Notes under the pieces: model-generated
What the model was told of the DNA's origin: nothing
Seen by the model: the letters and a program-made list of their open reading frames with translations, nothing else
The model's database searches: none
In this document: piece by piece, positions 45,885-54,229 of the stretch
Layout: each line of letters begins with the position of its first letter
Position numbering within the stretch: the stretch's first letter is position 1
Made by a program: the position numbers and the translations under genes
Assembly (NCBI RefSeq): GCF_900110685.1
Contig: NZ_FOES01000008.1
Location: forward strand, 1 to 64,000
DNA from: Piscibacillus halophilus
GTDB taxonomy: Bacteria > Bacillota > Bacilli > Bacillales > Alkalibacillaceae
Reading direction: 5' to 3'
DNA length: 64,000 nt

Positions 45885-46955
45885 ATGATAAGAAAGTATT
45901 TTCTCGGTGGAACGACAGCAAAAGGGTATTACCGCTTCTATGATGAGCTAATCAATAATCTCGATCGAGTTATGTACGTTGAAGGTGGATTCACATCGAT
46001 TGTTCACCTAACATTAGAAAAAATAGCAAATGAATATGAGAAACAAGGTGAAGTAGGGTGTGTCTATAACCATATTGAACCAACTATGTTAGAAGCAATT
46101 GTTATACCAGATAAACGTCTTGCGGTGATAGATCGTTCGAAGGCGAATGTAAAACGTCTAAGCTTTCCTAAGCTCTTTGAGAATGTCATCTATATAGGTG
46201 AGGGGTTTGATTATGAATATTTAAAGAAGAATCAAGATCGATTAACACAATCTAGAAAAGACATTCAAGATCTTTACCAACAAGCTTTTGAAAACTTCAA
46301 AAAAGCGCATGATGCTCATGAGGAAGTCGAAAAGATCTATATTCAACATTTAAATTTCGATAAAGCAAATTCGGAAACGGAAAAATTAAAACAATCTATA
46401 TTTAGAGCGACAAAGCTTAATAAAGAATCTTCAGTAGATCATCGTTATTTAGGTGCAGCGACACCAGAGGGTCCAATGGATTTTGTGTTAGATTTAACAT
46501 CAGATGTCGAAAAGAGAATTTTCATTAAAGGAAGGTCAGGAACAGGTAAATCAACGATGTTGAAAAAATTAGTGGATGAATCCATTGATCGAGGCATTGA
46601 CGTCGAAGTGTACCATTGTGGCTTTAATCCAGAAAGCCTTGATATGGCCATATTTAGAGAATTAGGTATTGCAGTTTTTGACGCTACGTCTCCCCACGAA
46701 CATGAACCACAAAGATCTAATGATGAAATATTTGATGTGTATGAGTTATTTGTAGAAGGGTCACCTGATGATGAACATGCTGAAAAAATTATAGAACTGA
46801 AAAATAATTATAAAATGCTGACTCAACAAGCAACAGAGTGTCTGAGACAAATTCAGGATCGTCAACGTTCATTTGAATCAATTTATCAAGAGGCGTTAGA
46901 TGATGAGTTTATGAAAGGTGTAGCCGCACGAATTTATAATTGGATTGAACATTAA
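45885..46955 (+). CDS. Tandem P-loop ATPase-like protein (PRK06851 type) with degenerate N-terminal site
   Basis: 356 residues formed of two related halves. The second half (from YLGAATPEGPMDFV, about residue 186) has an intact Walker A, IKGRSGTGKSTMLKKLV. The first half begins FLGGTTAKGYYRFYDELINN and at the equivalent point reads VEGGFTSIVHLTLEKIA, so the GKS/T is lost. A coiled-coil-like segment (115-180) links them. Related Bacillus proteins are called PRK06851 and have no known function. GGGGGG precedes ATG 45885. Monocistronic. Confidence 0.7.
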   Translation: MIRKYFLGGTTAKGYYRFYDELINNLDRVMYVEGGFTSIVHLTLEKIANEYEKQGEVGCVYNHIEPTMLEAIVIPDKRLAVIDRSKANVKRLSFPKLFENVIYIGEGFDYEYLKKNQDRLTQSRKDIQDLYQQAFENFKKAHDAHEEVEKIYIQHLNFDKANSETEKLKQSIFRATKLNKESSVDHRYLGAATPEGPMDFVLDLTSDVEKRIFIKGRSGTGKSTMLKKLVDESIDRGIDVEVYHCGFNPESLDMAIFRELGIAVFDATSPHEHEPQRSNDEIFDVYELFVEGSPDDEHAEKIIELKNNYKMLTQQATECLRQIQDRQRSFESIYQEALDDEFMKGVAARIYNWIEH

Positions 46956-46964
46956 TATTCAGAG

Positions 46965-46988
46965 AACCAGTCTTTGGGCTGGTTTTTT
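46965..46988 (+). terminator. Intrinsic terminator
   Basis: ACCAGTC/GGCTGGT stem, loop TTTG, then TTTTT. Confidence 0.82.
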
Positions 46989-47016
46989 ATTTTGTTCTAA
47001 AAATTAAGCGATCTAT

Positions 47017-47045
47017 TTGACTTTAAGAAAAAATGACTTTAATGT
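47017..47045 (+). promoter_or_regulatory. Candidate tcyP promoter
   Basis: TTGACT (47017-47022) and TAATGT (47040-47045), spacer 17, about 60 bases before tcyP. Confidence 0.5.
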
Positions 47046-47107
47046 ATTAATGTCTAGTAAACTTATAGGAATTATATAATATATATGTAAAAGAGGGAGG
47101 AGTTAAA

Positions 47108-48499
47108 ATGTTAACTATAGTCAATATTGCGATCATGCTGGTTTTAATTACAGTTCTATATCAATTACAAAAGAAGCATGTATCGTTTAGTAAGCGTGTT
47201 TTTACTGGACTAGGCTTTGGTGTTCTATTAGGGATCTTTTTACAGGTTGCCTACGGAAGTGACAGTAGTGTTGTATCAAGTACAACCGACTGGTATTCGC
47301 TGGTTGGTTCTGGATATATACGATTACTCATGATGATTGTTATTCCGTTAGTTATGGTGTCGATTATTAAAGCCATTACAAATTTAGAGAAAACATCACA
47401 GCTTGGCAAAATGTCCGGTTGGATCATTGGTATACTTGTAGGGACAGCGATGATTGCAGCAGTGATAGGTGTTGGTACTTCTGTTGCCTTTGATTTAAAT
47501 GCTGATCAAATTGAAGCTGGTCAATCTGAAGAAGAACGTGGAGCGTTTCTAGAAGAGCGTTTAGGTGATGTAAAAGATATGTCAACGCCTCAACGTATAT
47601 TAGAATTTATTCCAAGTAATCCATTCCAAGATATGACTGGTGATCGAGCAACATCGACAATTGCTGTTGTTATTTTCTCAGCCTTTATTGGTATAGCAGT
47701 ATTGGGATTAAGACGTAAGAAACCAGAACAAGCAGAAATGTTTACCAAGATGATCGATGCTGTGTATGGTGTTGTTATGCGAATCGTTACATTAATTTTA
47801 CGCCTGACTCCATACGGTATCTTAGGTTTAATGGCTAATACAGTCGCGAGAACAGATGTAGGCGGAATTATTGAACTATCCAAATTCGTTGCAGCGTCAT
47901 ACGTTGCCTTAATCATTATGTTTGTCATTCACTTATTGTTCATTAGTTTTGCTGGTTTAAATCCGGTTACTTACCTTAAGAAAGTTCTACCTGTACTCGG
48001 ATTTGCTTTCACATCACGTTCTAGTGCTGGTACGATTCCATTAAACATTCAAACACAAAAGAATAACCTTGGAGTACCGGATGGAGTAGCAGATATGTCG
48101 GCATCATTTGGTGCGACGATTGGTCAAAATGGATGTGCTGGTATTTATCCCGCAATGCTTGCTGTAATGATTGCGCCAACTGTTGGCATTAACCCGTTAG
48201 ATCCTAGTTTCTTAATCATGTTAGTCATCATTATTGGAATCAGTTCTTTTGGTGTAGCAGGAGTGGGTGGTGGCGCCACATTTGCTGCTCTGATTGTTCT
48301 ATCAGCTATGGATTTACCAGTTTATTTAGCTGGGTTATTAATATCTATTGAACCGTTAATAGATATGGGACGCACTGCCCTGAATGTTAACGGTGCAATG
48401 ACGTCAGGAACGATCACATCTAAAATATTAGGGAATTTAGATAAAGAACGATTTAATGACAAAGATGCGAATGAAATCGATCTATCTGAAGTATCATAA
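47108..48499 (+). CDS. tcyP: L-cystine symporter TcyP
   Basis: 463 residues, dicarboxylate/amino acid:cation symporter family. The hairpin block FTSRSSAGTIPLNIQTQKNNLGV and MSASFGATIGQNGCAGIYPAML, with GRTALNVNGAMTSG near the end, are as in TcyP of B. subtilis, a high-capacity cystine importer. GAGGGAGGAG precedes ATG 47108. Single gene with its own terminator. Confidence 0.9.
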   Translation: MLTIVNIAIMLVLITVLYQLQKKHVSFSKRVFTGLGFGVLLGIFLQVAYGSDSSVVSSTTDWYSLVGSGYIRLLMMIVIPLVMVSIIKAITNLEKTSQLGKMSGWIIGILVGTAMIAAVIGVGTSVAFDLNADQIEAGQSEEERGAFLEERLGDVKDMSTPQRILEFIPSNPFQDMTGDRATSTIAVVIFSAFIGIAVLGLRRKKPEQAEMFTKMIDAVYGVVMRIVTLILRLTPYGILGLMANTVARTDVGGIIELSKFVAASYVALIIMFVIHLLFISFAGLNPVTYLKKVLPVLGFAFTSRSSAGTIPLNIQTQKNNLGVPDGVADMSASFGATIGQNGCAGIYPAMLAVMIAPTVGINPLDPSFLIMLVIIIGISSFGVAGVGGGATFAALIVLSAMDLPVYLAGLLISIEPLIDMGRTALNVNGAMTSGTITSKILGNLDKERFNDKDANEIDLSEVS

Positions 48500-48504
48500 T
48501 ATAA

Positions 48505-48539
48505 TAGGTAACCTTTTTTAGGAAGGTTACCTATTTTTA
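48505..48539 (+). terminator. Intrinsic terminator of tcyP
   Basis: AGGTAACCTT/AAGGTTACCT stem and ATTTTTAAT. Confidence 0.9.
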
Positions 48540-48617
48540 ATCGTTTTATTTAAAAAACTTTTTTTAAATTCCAAAATATGAAATAATAAAAGAAAAATGT
48601 GATCGAGGAGTGACAAA

Positions 48618-49853
48618 ATGGTTCCGACGAAAGAACAGCTTACTAAATACGCAAAATTAGCGGTAGAAAAAGGCGTCAATATTCAAAAAGGACAAGCATT
48701 ATTTATCAATGCTCCAATTGAAGCACGTGAATTTGTACATTATGTTGTGGATGTAGCTTATGATGCGGGAGCAGAAGGTGTTACAGTTAACTGGTCAGAT
48801 GAAGTGTTAATTAGAAAGGGATATGAACGTGAACCTTTACATATTTTAGAGGACGTTCCAGAGTGGTTTGTTGAGAAACAGCTGAGCCATGTTAAAAAAG
48901 GTGGAGCGCTATTAACGATTTATGCACCTAATCCTGATTTATTAGAAGGCATTGACGCAGAACGCGTTGCTAAAGCAACGAAGGCGAAAAGCCAGGCTTT
49001 AAGTGAATATAAAACGTATATTATGAACGATCGAGTCCAGTGGTCCATTGTATCTGTACCAACAGATAAATGGGCGAAGAAAATCTTTCCGGATAAAGGT
49101 CTTGATGAAGCGGTAACCTCACTTTGGGAGCAGATTTTCTCGATTGTAAGAGTCGATCAAGAAAATCCTATTCAAGCTTGGAAAGATCATAATGAAACGT
49201 TATACAAAATTCGTGACTATTTGAACGATAAGCAGTACCATTCCTTAGAATATCAATCAGAAGGGACCAATATGACGGTAGAACTTCCTGAAAATCATGT
49301 TTGGGCCGGTGGCGGTGCTGTGGCAGAAAACGGTGCCGAATTTAATCCTAATATGCCGACAGAAGAAGTTTATACTGCACCACACCGTGAAGGTATTAAC
49401 GGTACAGTTACTAACACTAAACCATTAAATTATAATGGTAATTTAATTGATGGTTTTACCCTAACATTTGAGAATGGTAAAGTCGTGGATTATAAAGCAG
49501 AAACAGGTGAAGAAACATTAAAACATTTATTAGACACGGATGAAGGTGCAACTCGTATCGGGGAGATTGCGCTTGTCCCACATTCATCCCCAATTTCACA
49601 GTCAGAGTTAATTTTTTATAACACTCTATACGATGAAAATGCTTCTTGTCACTTGGCATTAGGGGAAGCTTATCCGACAAATGTTAGAGATGGGGAAAAA
49701 ATGTCACAAGAAGAGTTAAAAGAAAAAGGAATTAATACAAGTCTTGTCCATGAAGACTTCATGATTGGATCAGCAGATTTAACAGTCTACGGTGTAACGA
49801 AAGATGGCAAAAAAGAACCTATTATCGAAAATGGTGATTGGGCCATAGTGTAA
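48618..49853 (+). CDS. Aminopeptidase, M29 family (AmpS-like)
   Basis: 411 residues, full length for the M29 metallo-aminopeptidases. Metal and active-site motifs are visible in the second half: FNPNMPTEEVYTAPH, GEIALVPHSSPI, FYNTLYDENASCHLALG and HEDFMIGSADL. It cleaves N-terminal residues from peptides in the cytoplasm using two Co2+ or Zn2+ ions. CGAGGAGTG precedes ATG 48618. Single gene. Confidence 0.92.
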   Translation: MVPTKEQLTKYAKLAVEKGVNIQKGQALFINAPIEAREFVHYVVDVAYDAGAEGVTVNWSDEVLIRKGYEREPLHILEDVPEWFVEKQLSHVKKGGALLTIYAPNPDLLEGIDAERVAKATKAKSQALSEYKTYIMNDRVQWSIVSVPTDKWAKKIFPDKGLDEAVTSLWEQIFSIVRVDQENPIQAWKDHNETLYKIRDYLNDKQYHSLEYQSEGTNMTVELPENHVWAGGGAVAENGAEFNPNMPTEEVYTAPHREGINGTVTNTKPLNYNGNLIDGFTLTFENGKVVDYKAETGEETLKHLLDTDEGATRIGEIALVPHSSPISQSELIFYNTLYDENASCHLALGEAYPTNVRDGEKMSQEELKEKGINTSLVHEDFMIGSADLTVYGVTKDGKKEPIIENGDWAIV

Positions 49854-49862
49854 AGGCTAAAA

Positions 49863-49894
49863 AGAAGGATGGGACACGGCTCTCATCCTTTTTA
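49863..49894 (+). terminator. Intrinsic terminator
   Basis: AAGGATGGGA/TCTCATCCTT stem and TTTTT, directly after the M29 aminopeptidase gene. Confidence 0.88.
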
Positions 49895-49946
49895 AGAGGG
49901 CTAACGCCAAACAGGTTAATTTTAGAAATAGAAAGATGGTATAGTT

Positions 49947-51194
49947 ATGAAATTAGATGGGAAATTGATTAAGTGGCATCGAAATAAAAATCGTTTAACA
50001 CAAGAACAGCTAGCAGAAAATATTTGTTCGGTTACACAGTTAAGTAAAATTGAAAACAATCAAATAAAAGCCAATGATGAAATACTAGTTGCTATTGCCC
50101 AACGATTAAAAATCCCGGAAATGAAACTAACCAATTCTATTGAACCTAATCATGAAGAAATGGTTCATCAATTTTTAACAGCTATTCATGAACATGATAT
50201 ACCTAATGCTAAAAAATTAAATAAGAAAATATCCGAACTCAATTGTGACGAACTTCACTATGATATAGAATTCTTGTGTATATTAGCCCAGTTTGGCTAT
50301 TTGTTGATGATGAAAGAGTTACGACAAGCAGATGAGTTACATGAACTAGTTGCAGAGTATGATGAGATTTTTGAAGAAGTTGATCCTTATAGTTTTCATA
50401 AATTTATAGGTGATTATTTAATCAATAAAGGGTTTTTTATTGACGCTAGAAGTCATTTGTTGCAAGCCAAGTCACTAATACCAGATCATGAGGACCCGGA
50501 ATTATACATTCTATTAGCAGTTGTAAATAGTCATTTAGAAAATATATTAACGTCAAATGGATATGCTCGGCGTGCTTTAAGAATTTTACAAGAAAAACTC
50601 TATTATTCTAGAATTATTGAGTGTGAGATTATTTTAAGTTCCAATCACACATTTGTAAATGAATACAACGTAGCAAAAGAGCAATTAGATCGGTTAGTTT
50701 CGCTGATTGATCAAAAGTTTGACCCGAATTCAACCGTTAAAATATATTTTCATTTAAGTTTGATTCATGTTGTATCAAGGAATTTCGAAGAAGCAATTAG
50801 ACTCTTAAATAAGAATCTTGAACTTAATGTGAACCAGACTGAACTCATGCATTCTCGTTATTTATTAGCTCATGCCTATTATTTAATGCGAGAAGAACGT
50901 AAAGCTTTTGACTTAATAGAAAAAGGTGAATCCATTGCGAAGGAGCATGAGTTAAACTATTACCTTGTTAAATTTAAAGTTTTAAAACTCATTATAGAAG
51001 AGAAAGAAAAAGAATTAGTAGAGTATTTAACAAAAAGAGCCATTCCATTTTTTAGACTTACTGGTCAGGCATTTGATCTAAGGTATTACTATCAATTATT
51101 AGGTCATACTCTTTATAAAATGAAAAAGTATAAGAAAGCAGCTGAAATTTTTATGGCAGCAGATGAACAGCGAAAACGTTTTTTTGGAGTATAA
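49947..51194 (+). CDS. RRNPP-type regulator: HTH plus TPR domain
   Basis: 415 residues. An N-terminal XRE-type helix-turn-helix (residues 5-62, LIKWHRNKNRLTQEQLAENI and VTQLSKIENNQ) is followed by about eight TPR-like helix pairs (from 70 to the end, e.g. RNFEEAIRLLNKNLELN). This is the plan of PlcR/PrgX/AimR-type receptors, which are controlled by short peptides, although many such proteins have no known ligand. The ribosome site is weak. A 43-codon ORF with its own promoter and a dyad lies directly downstream and may be its target or partner. Confidence 0.8.
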   Translation: MKLDGKLIKWHRNKNRLTQEQLAENICSVTQLSKIENNQIKANDEILVAIAQRLKIPEMKLTNSIEPNHEEMVHQFLTAIHEHDIPNAKKLNKKISELNCDELHYDIEFLCILAQFGYLLMMKELRQADELHELVAEYDEIFEEVDPYSFHKFIGDYLINKGFFIDARSHLLQAKSLIPDHEDPELYILLAVVNSHLENILTSNGYARRALRILQEKLYYSRIIECEIILSSNHTFVNEYNVAKEQLDRLVSLIDQKFDPNSTVKIYFHLSLIHVVSRNFEEAIRLLNKNLELNVNQTELMHSRYLLAHAYYLMREERKAFDLIEKGESIAKEHELNYYLVKFKVLKLIIEEKEKELVEYLTKRAIPFFRLTGQAFDLRYYYQLLGHTLYKMKKYKKAAEIFMAADEQRKRFFGV

Positions 51195-51249
51195 TTTAAC
51201 CGAATCATAATCAAAACCTAACAAAAATTTAAATTTTCAAAAAATACAC

Positions 51250-51279
51250 TTCACAAAATGATTTTTTTATGTTTATAAT
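51250..51279 (+). promoter_or_regulatory. Promoter upstream of the 43-residue ORF
   Basis: TTCACA (51250-51255) and TATAAT (51274-51279), spacer 18, in an otherwise AT-rich gap. Confidence 0.55.
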
Positions 51280-51304
51280 GAAGATGGTTGTAATTCTTCA
51301 GCAG

Positions 51305-51322
51305 TGACATACATATATGTCA
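51305..51322. promoter_or_regulatory. Dyad TGACATA/TATGTCA in the leader
   Basis: Seven-bp perfect arms around CATA, located some 20 bases after the expected transcription start. It could be the operator of the neighbouring RRNPP-type regulator. Confidence 0.45.
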
Positions 51323-51392
51323 TATTTTATTGGCTTTAAAATATATTAGTGGTGGGTATCTATTTTTGTAGATGTGGGGAGGAGCTAGTCGA

Positions 51393-51524
51393 ATGCTGAA
51401 GTATGATGGTTTTGTCAATAATTTCGAATCTAAATTAGGAAGAAATTTATGTCCTAAAGAGAAAGACTTTGTGATTTGGGTTTGGCAAAAGCATAAAGTT
51501 GAAGACCGCATAAAAAAATCTTAA
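51393..51524 (+). CDS. Small 43-residue protein
   Basis: The ORF starts MLKYDGFVNNFESKLG and ends VEDRIKKS. GGAGGAG lies 8 bases before ATG 51393, there is a promoter and a leader dyad upstream, and a terminator follows at 51528, so this is very likely a real gene missed by length cut-offs. It is basic, has no signal peptide and contains LCPKEKDFVIWVWQKHK. I do not recognise a family. Lack of an export signal argues against a classical RRNPP pheromone. Confidence 0.65.
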   Translation: MLKYDGFVNNFESKLGRNLCPKEKDFVIWVWQKHKVEDRIKKS

Positions 51525-51527
51525 TTT

Positions 51528-51558
51528 GGCACTGCTATACTTATAGCAGTGTTTTTTA
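51528..51558 (+). terminator. Intrinsic terminator of the small ORF
   Basis: CACTGCTATA/TATAGCAGTG, followed by six T residues. A second hairpin ACTCGCC/GGCGAGT with seven T lies at 51575-51600. Confidence 0.9.
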
Positions 51559-51651
51559 TCACAGAGAACCTTGACTCGCCATTCTCGGCGAGTTTTTTTA
51601 ATCAAACCTTTTTTTGATTAAAAACTTTAATGTGCTAAATTTTTACTTTGT

Positions 51652-51665
51652 TGATAGCGTTATCA
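51652..51665. promoter_or_regulatory. cre-like box in the NSS promoter region
   Basis: TGATAGCGTTATCA differs from the cre consensus TGWAANCGNTNWCA at one position and is itself nearly palindromic. It overlaps TTGATA (51651-51656), a plausible -35, so CcpA binding would repress the gene. Confidence 0.5.
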
Positions 51666-51707
51666 TATGCTATATTAATAAAAGTTGTCTTAAGCGAGGT
51701 GAAACAG

Positions 51708-53054
51708 TTGAATCAAAATCAAGATCAATGGAAAACAAGGCTAGGATTTATGTTAGCTGCCATGGGGTCAGCTGTGGGGTTAGGGAATATTTGGCGTTTC
51801 CCTTATGTTACAGGTGAGCTTGGTGGAGCAACATTTTTAATAGTATATTTAGCGTTTGTATTTTTAATTGGTATTCCGTTGTTATTAAATGAATTTAGTA
51901 TTGGTAAGGCTGGACAAAAGGATGCAGTTGGCTCCTTTCAAAATTTAGCACCTAATACTAAATGGCACTGGACAGGCTTTATGGGAGTAATAGGTGGTAT
52001 TTTAATCTTAAGCTTTTACAGTGTGGTAGCAGGTTGGTCTTTATTTTATTTATATAAATATTTAACAGGTGCTTATTGGTCTGAACCAGATGGTGGATAT
52101 GGAATGGTCTTTGATGAATGGATTTCCAATCCTATTTTACCTTTATTATGGCAAGCATTATTCTTAGGAGTAACGTTATTTATTGTTATTCGAGGAGTTA
52201 AAGGCGGTATTGAAAAAGCGAACGCCTTTTTAATGCCCGTTCTGGCAGTATTAATGATTTTTATGGCAGGTTATGTTTTAACTTTAGATGGAGCATTAGA
52301 AGGGGTCACCTTTTTATTCCAACCAGACTGGTCACAGTTATCTAATCCTAAGCTTTATTTAACGGCTTTAGGGCAATCCTTCTTCTCACTCAGTATTGGG
52401 GTTTCAGGAATGTTGACCTATGCTAGTTATTTAAAAGCGAAGGATCGTTTACCTGGAGCAGCTATCGGTGTCGGTGTTATGGATACCGTTTTTGCAGTTA
52501 TCGCGGGTATTATGATATTCCCTGCGGTGTTTAGCTTTGGTTTAGAGGTTAATGAAGGGCCACCATTAGTATTTATTACCCTTCCGAGTATTTTTGCTAG
52601 CATGCCGCTAGGAAATGTTGTCGGAATCATATTCTTTGTTCTATTAACCATGGCCGCATTATCGTCGGCTATTTCGTTACTTGAATTGCCAGTGGCATTT
52701 TTCAAGCGTACAATTGGAATGTCTAGAAAAGCAGCAACATACCTATGTACGTCTATTATTTTTGTATTAGGTATTGCTTCTTCATTAGGTTTCGGTATTT
52801 GGAGTGGCGTGACAATAGGTGGACAGAATATTCTTGGTATGATTGATTACCTAACCGCAAACTTTGTTTTACCATTTGGAGCTCTATTAATGGCTCTCTT
52901 TGTCGGTTGGTACCTGAACCGTGAGCAGGCACAGAAAAATAGTGAAATTGAAAATCCACTAATGTTTAATATTTGGTACATTAGTATTAAAATTATCGTT
53001 CCAGTCGTTATGATTATCATTGTGATTGCGAACATATTTGGATACACTGCGTAA
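51708..53054 (+). CDS. Sodium:neurotransmitter-symporter (NSS) family transporter
   Basis: 448 residues with about eleven or twelve helices, LeuT fold. The TM1 signature GFMLAAMGSAVGLGNIWRFP carries the Na+ and substrate site, and YVTGELGGATFLIVYLAF follows. It imports an amino acid with Na+; several bacterial members take tryptophan, leucine or methionine, and the substrate here is unknown. TTG 51708 is 7 bases after GAGGTG; a longer frame from 51648 has no ribosome site. A cre-like box overlaps the promoter. Confidence 0.9.
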   Translation: MNQNQDQWKTRLGFMLAAMGSAVGLGNIWRFPYVTGELGGATFLIVYLAFVFLIGIPLLLNEFSIGKAGQKDAVGSFQNLAPNTKWHWTGFMGVIGGILILSFYSVVAGWSLFYLYKYLTGAYWSEPDGGYGMVFDEWISNPILPLLWQALFLGVTLFIVIRGVKGGIEKANAFLMPVLAVLMIFMAGYVLTLDGALEGVTFLFQPDWSQLSNPKLYLTALGQSFFSLSIGVSGMLTYASYLKAKDRLPGAAIGVGVMDTVFAVIAGIMIFPAVFSFGLEVNEGPPLVFITLPSIFASMPLGNVVGIIFFVLLTMAALSSAISLLELPVAFFKRTIGMSRKAATYLCTSIIFVLGIASSLGFGIWSGVTIGGQNILGMIDYLTANFVLPFGALLMALFVGWYLNREQAQKNSEIENPLMFNIWYISIKIIVPVVMIIIVIANIFGYTA

Positions 53055-53106
53055 ACCTTATGTCCGTGTTATACTAGTTATGAGTAAAATCTAGGAGGAT
53101 TTTTTG

Positions 53107-53409
53107 ATGACCGTTTCTTATCATGCGATTATCCGCCAGATGAAGAAAGAATTAGAACAACTTAATGAGAATACTGATCATCAACAAGTTTTAGCTAAGA
53201 TGCATGTGGTTAAGTCTTTGGCTGATGTTGTCATCAATTCTTATGAAGATATAGGAGAGAAGCCTCAAACGGCAGTGATCTCATCTTCAAAGAAAGTAGA
53301 TATGACAGATGCAGAAGCTAAAATGATGGGTATTCGAAAGAAAGATTCTGATCAAGGTCGCCTTTTAGAGGATGATGATGCAAACGGTGATTCGATCTTT
53401 GACTTTTAA
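53107..53409 (+). CDS. YwdI-like small protein (DUF5327)
   Basis: 100 residues: a helical N-terminus (SYHAIIRQMKKELEQLNENT) and an acidic tail (RLLEDDDANGDSIFDF). It resembles B. subtilis YwdI, of unknown role. ATG 53107 is 6 bases after AGGAGGAT, and TATACT at 53070-53075 is a likely -10. The DUF423 gene follows 17 bases later, as ywdK accompanies ywdI in B. subtilis. Confidence 0.75.
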   Translation: MTVSYHAIIRQMKKELEQLNENTDHQQVLAKMHVVKSLADVVINSYEDIGEKPQTAVISSSKKVDMTDAEAKMMGIRKKDSDQGRLLEDDDANGDSIFDF

Positions 53410-53426
53410 CAAAGAGGGGATAGAAT

Positions 53427-53798
53427 ATGAAAGCACTATTACTCATCGGAGTATTAAATGGATTCCTCGCAGTTGCTTTAGGTGCATTTGGAGCACACGG
53501 ACTTGAAGGAAAAATTAGCGAAAAAATGTTAAACACTTGGGAAAAGGCCGTTCAATATCAAATGTTCCATACGATCGCAATTTTTGTTGCTGGTATGATG
53601 TTATTACGTTTCGATCACTCAATGTTAGTATCAGCTGGATGGACATTTCTAATTGGGATTATACTTTTCTCAGGAAGCCTTTATATCTATTCGTTAAGTG
53701 GCATCAAAACATTTGCCATGATCACACCAATTGGTGGTGTAGCGTTTTTAGTAGGATGGGTTCTATTAGGGCTTAGTATTATGAAAATAGTAGGGTAA
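53427..53798 (+). CDS. DUF423 membrane protein (YwdK-like)
   Basis: 123 residues with four hydrophobic helices and the family block LGAFGAHGLEGKISEKMLNTW plus YQMFHTIAIF and FSGSLYIYSLSG. Function unknown; widespread in bacteria. AGAGGGG precedes ATG 53427. It probably shares a transcript with the YwdI-like gene. Confidence 0.88.
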   Translation: MKALLLIGVLNGFLAVALGAFGAHGLEGKISEKMLNTWEKAVQYQMFHTIAIFVAGMMLLRFDHSMLVSAGWTFLIGIILFSGSLYIYSLSGIKTFAMITPIGGVAFLVGWVLLGLSIMKIVG

Positions 53799-53860
53799 GA
53801 GGGGCTGGACGAACATAGTTGGTTTCTTTAACCTATCAAAAACATTAAAAATGTAACTTT

Positions 53861-53902
53861 AAATGACTACTAAATTATAACTTAATTTAGTAGTCATTTT
53901 TT
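53861..53902 (+). terminator. Intrinsic terminator of the ywdI-DUF423 unit
   Basis: A long stem AATGACTACTAAATTA with its complement TAATTTAGTAGTCATT, followed by TTTTTT. Confidence 0.85.
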
Positions 53903-53955
53903 GTTGGAAATAAGCCATTTATGCATATCAAATTTCGGTTGTTTAAAATAAAAAA

Positions 53956-54117
53956 ATGGATAATTATGTTAATGTGAATGTGGATGGAAGTTATTATATA
54001 GAAGATATAAAGGAAATGTTCCCTAATCATATATAGGATAAAATCTTAGATTATAGTTCAGCACATATTGATGAATTAATTAAAGAAATTGAGCAAAAAA
54101 CTAAAGATTATTCTTAA
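53956..54117 (+). pseudogene. Small ORF interrupted by an in-frame TAG
   Basis: ATG 53956 opens MDNYVNVNVDGSYYIEDIKE, meets TAG at 54034-54036 after 26 codons and continues in frame with DKILDYSSAHIDELIKEIEQ to TAA 54117. Both halves look like one coding sequence. No ribosome site and no family recognised. It lies in a region bounded by IS-like inverted ends. Confidence 0.45.
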
Positions 54118-54178
54118 GGAAACCTTTTTTGGATAACAAATAAAAGCACTCACCAATTAATGTTTATCAAAATGAAAA

Positions 54179-54222
54179 AGGGGGTCCCGTCAGTCATTTT
54201 TCATGACTTTTGGGACAGCCCC
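54179..54222 (-). terminator. Terminator-like hairpin downstream of the chemoreceptor gene
   Basis: On the minus strand, GGGGCTGTCCC ... GGGACCCCC with an inner AGTCAT/ATGACT stem, followed by TTTTTC. It would end the BMP-MCP transcript. Confidence 0.7.
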
Positions 54223-54229
54223 AGTAATA

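Larger units (their letters stand above)
53801..54222. mobile_element. Decayed element bounded by GGGGCTG inverted ends
   Basis: GGGGCTGGAC (53801-53810) faces GGGACAGCCCC (54212-54222), an imperfect inverted pair. Ends reading GGGGCTGTCCC are common on IS1182/IS4-like elements and their relics in Bacillaceae. The interior holds a broken ORF and a strong hairpin. No intact transposase remains. It may equally be a chance set of terminators, so the call is tentative. Confidence 0.35.

Noticed and set aside
51393..51524. 43-residue ORF as a SinI-type antirepressor for SinR
   Set aside because: It is 18 kb away, and the SinI/SinR dimer helix pattern (DSEW..L..EA) is absent; the resemblance is limited to a few hydrophobic and lysine positions.
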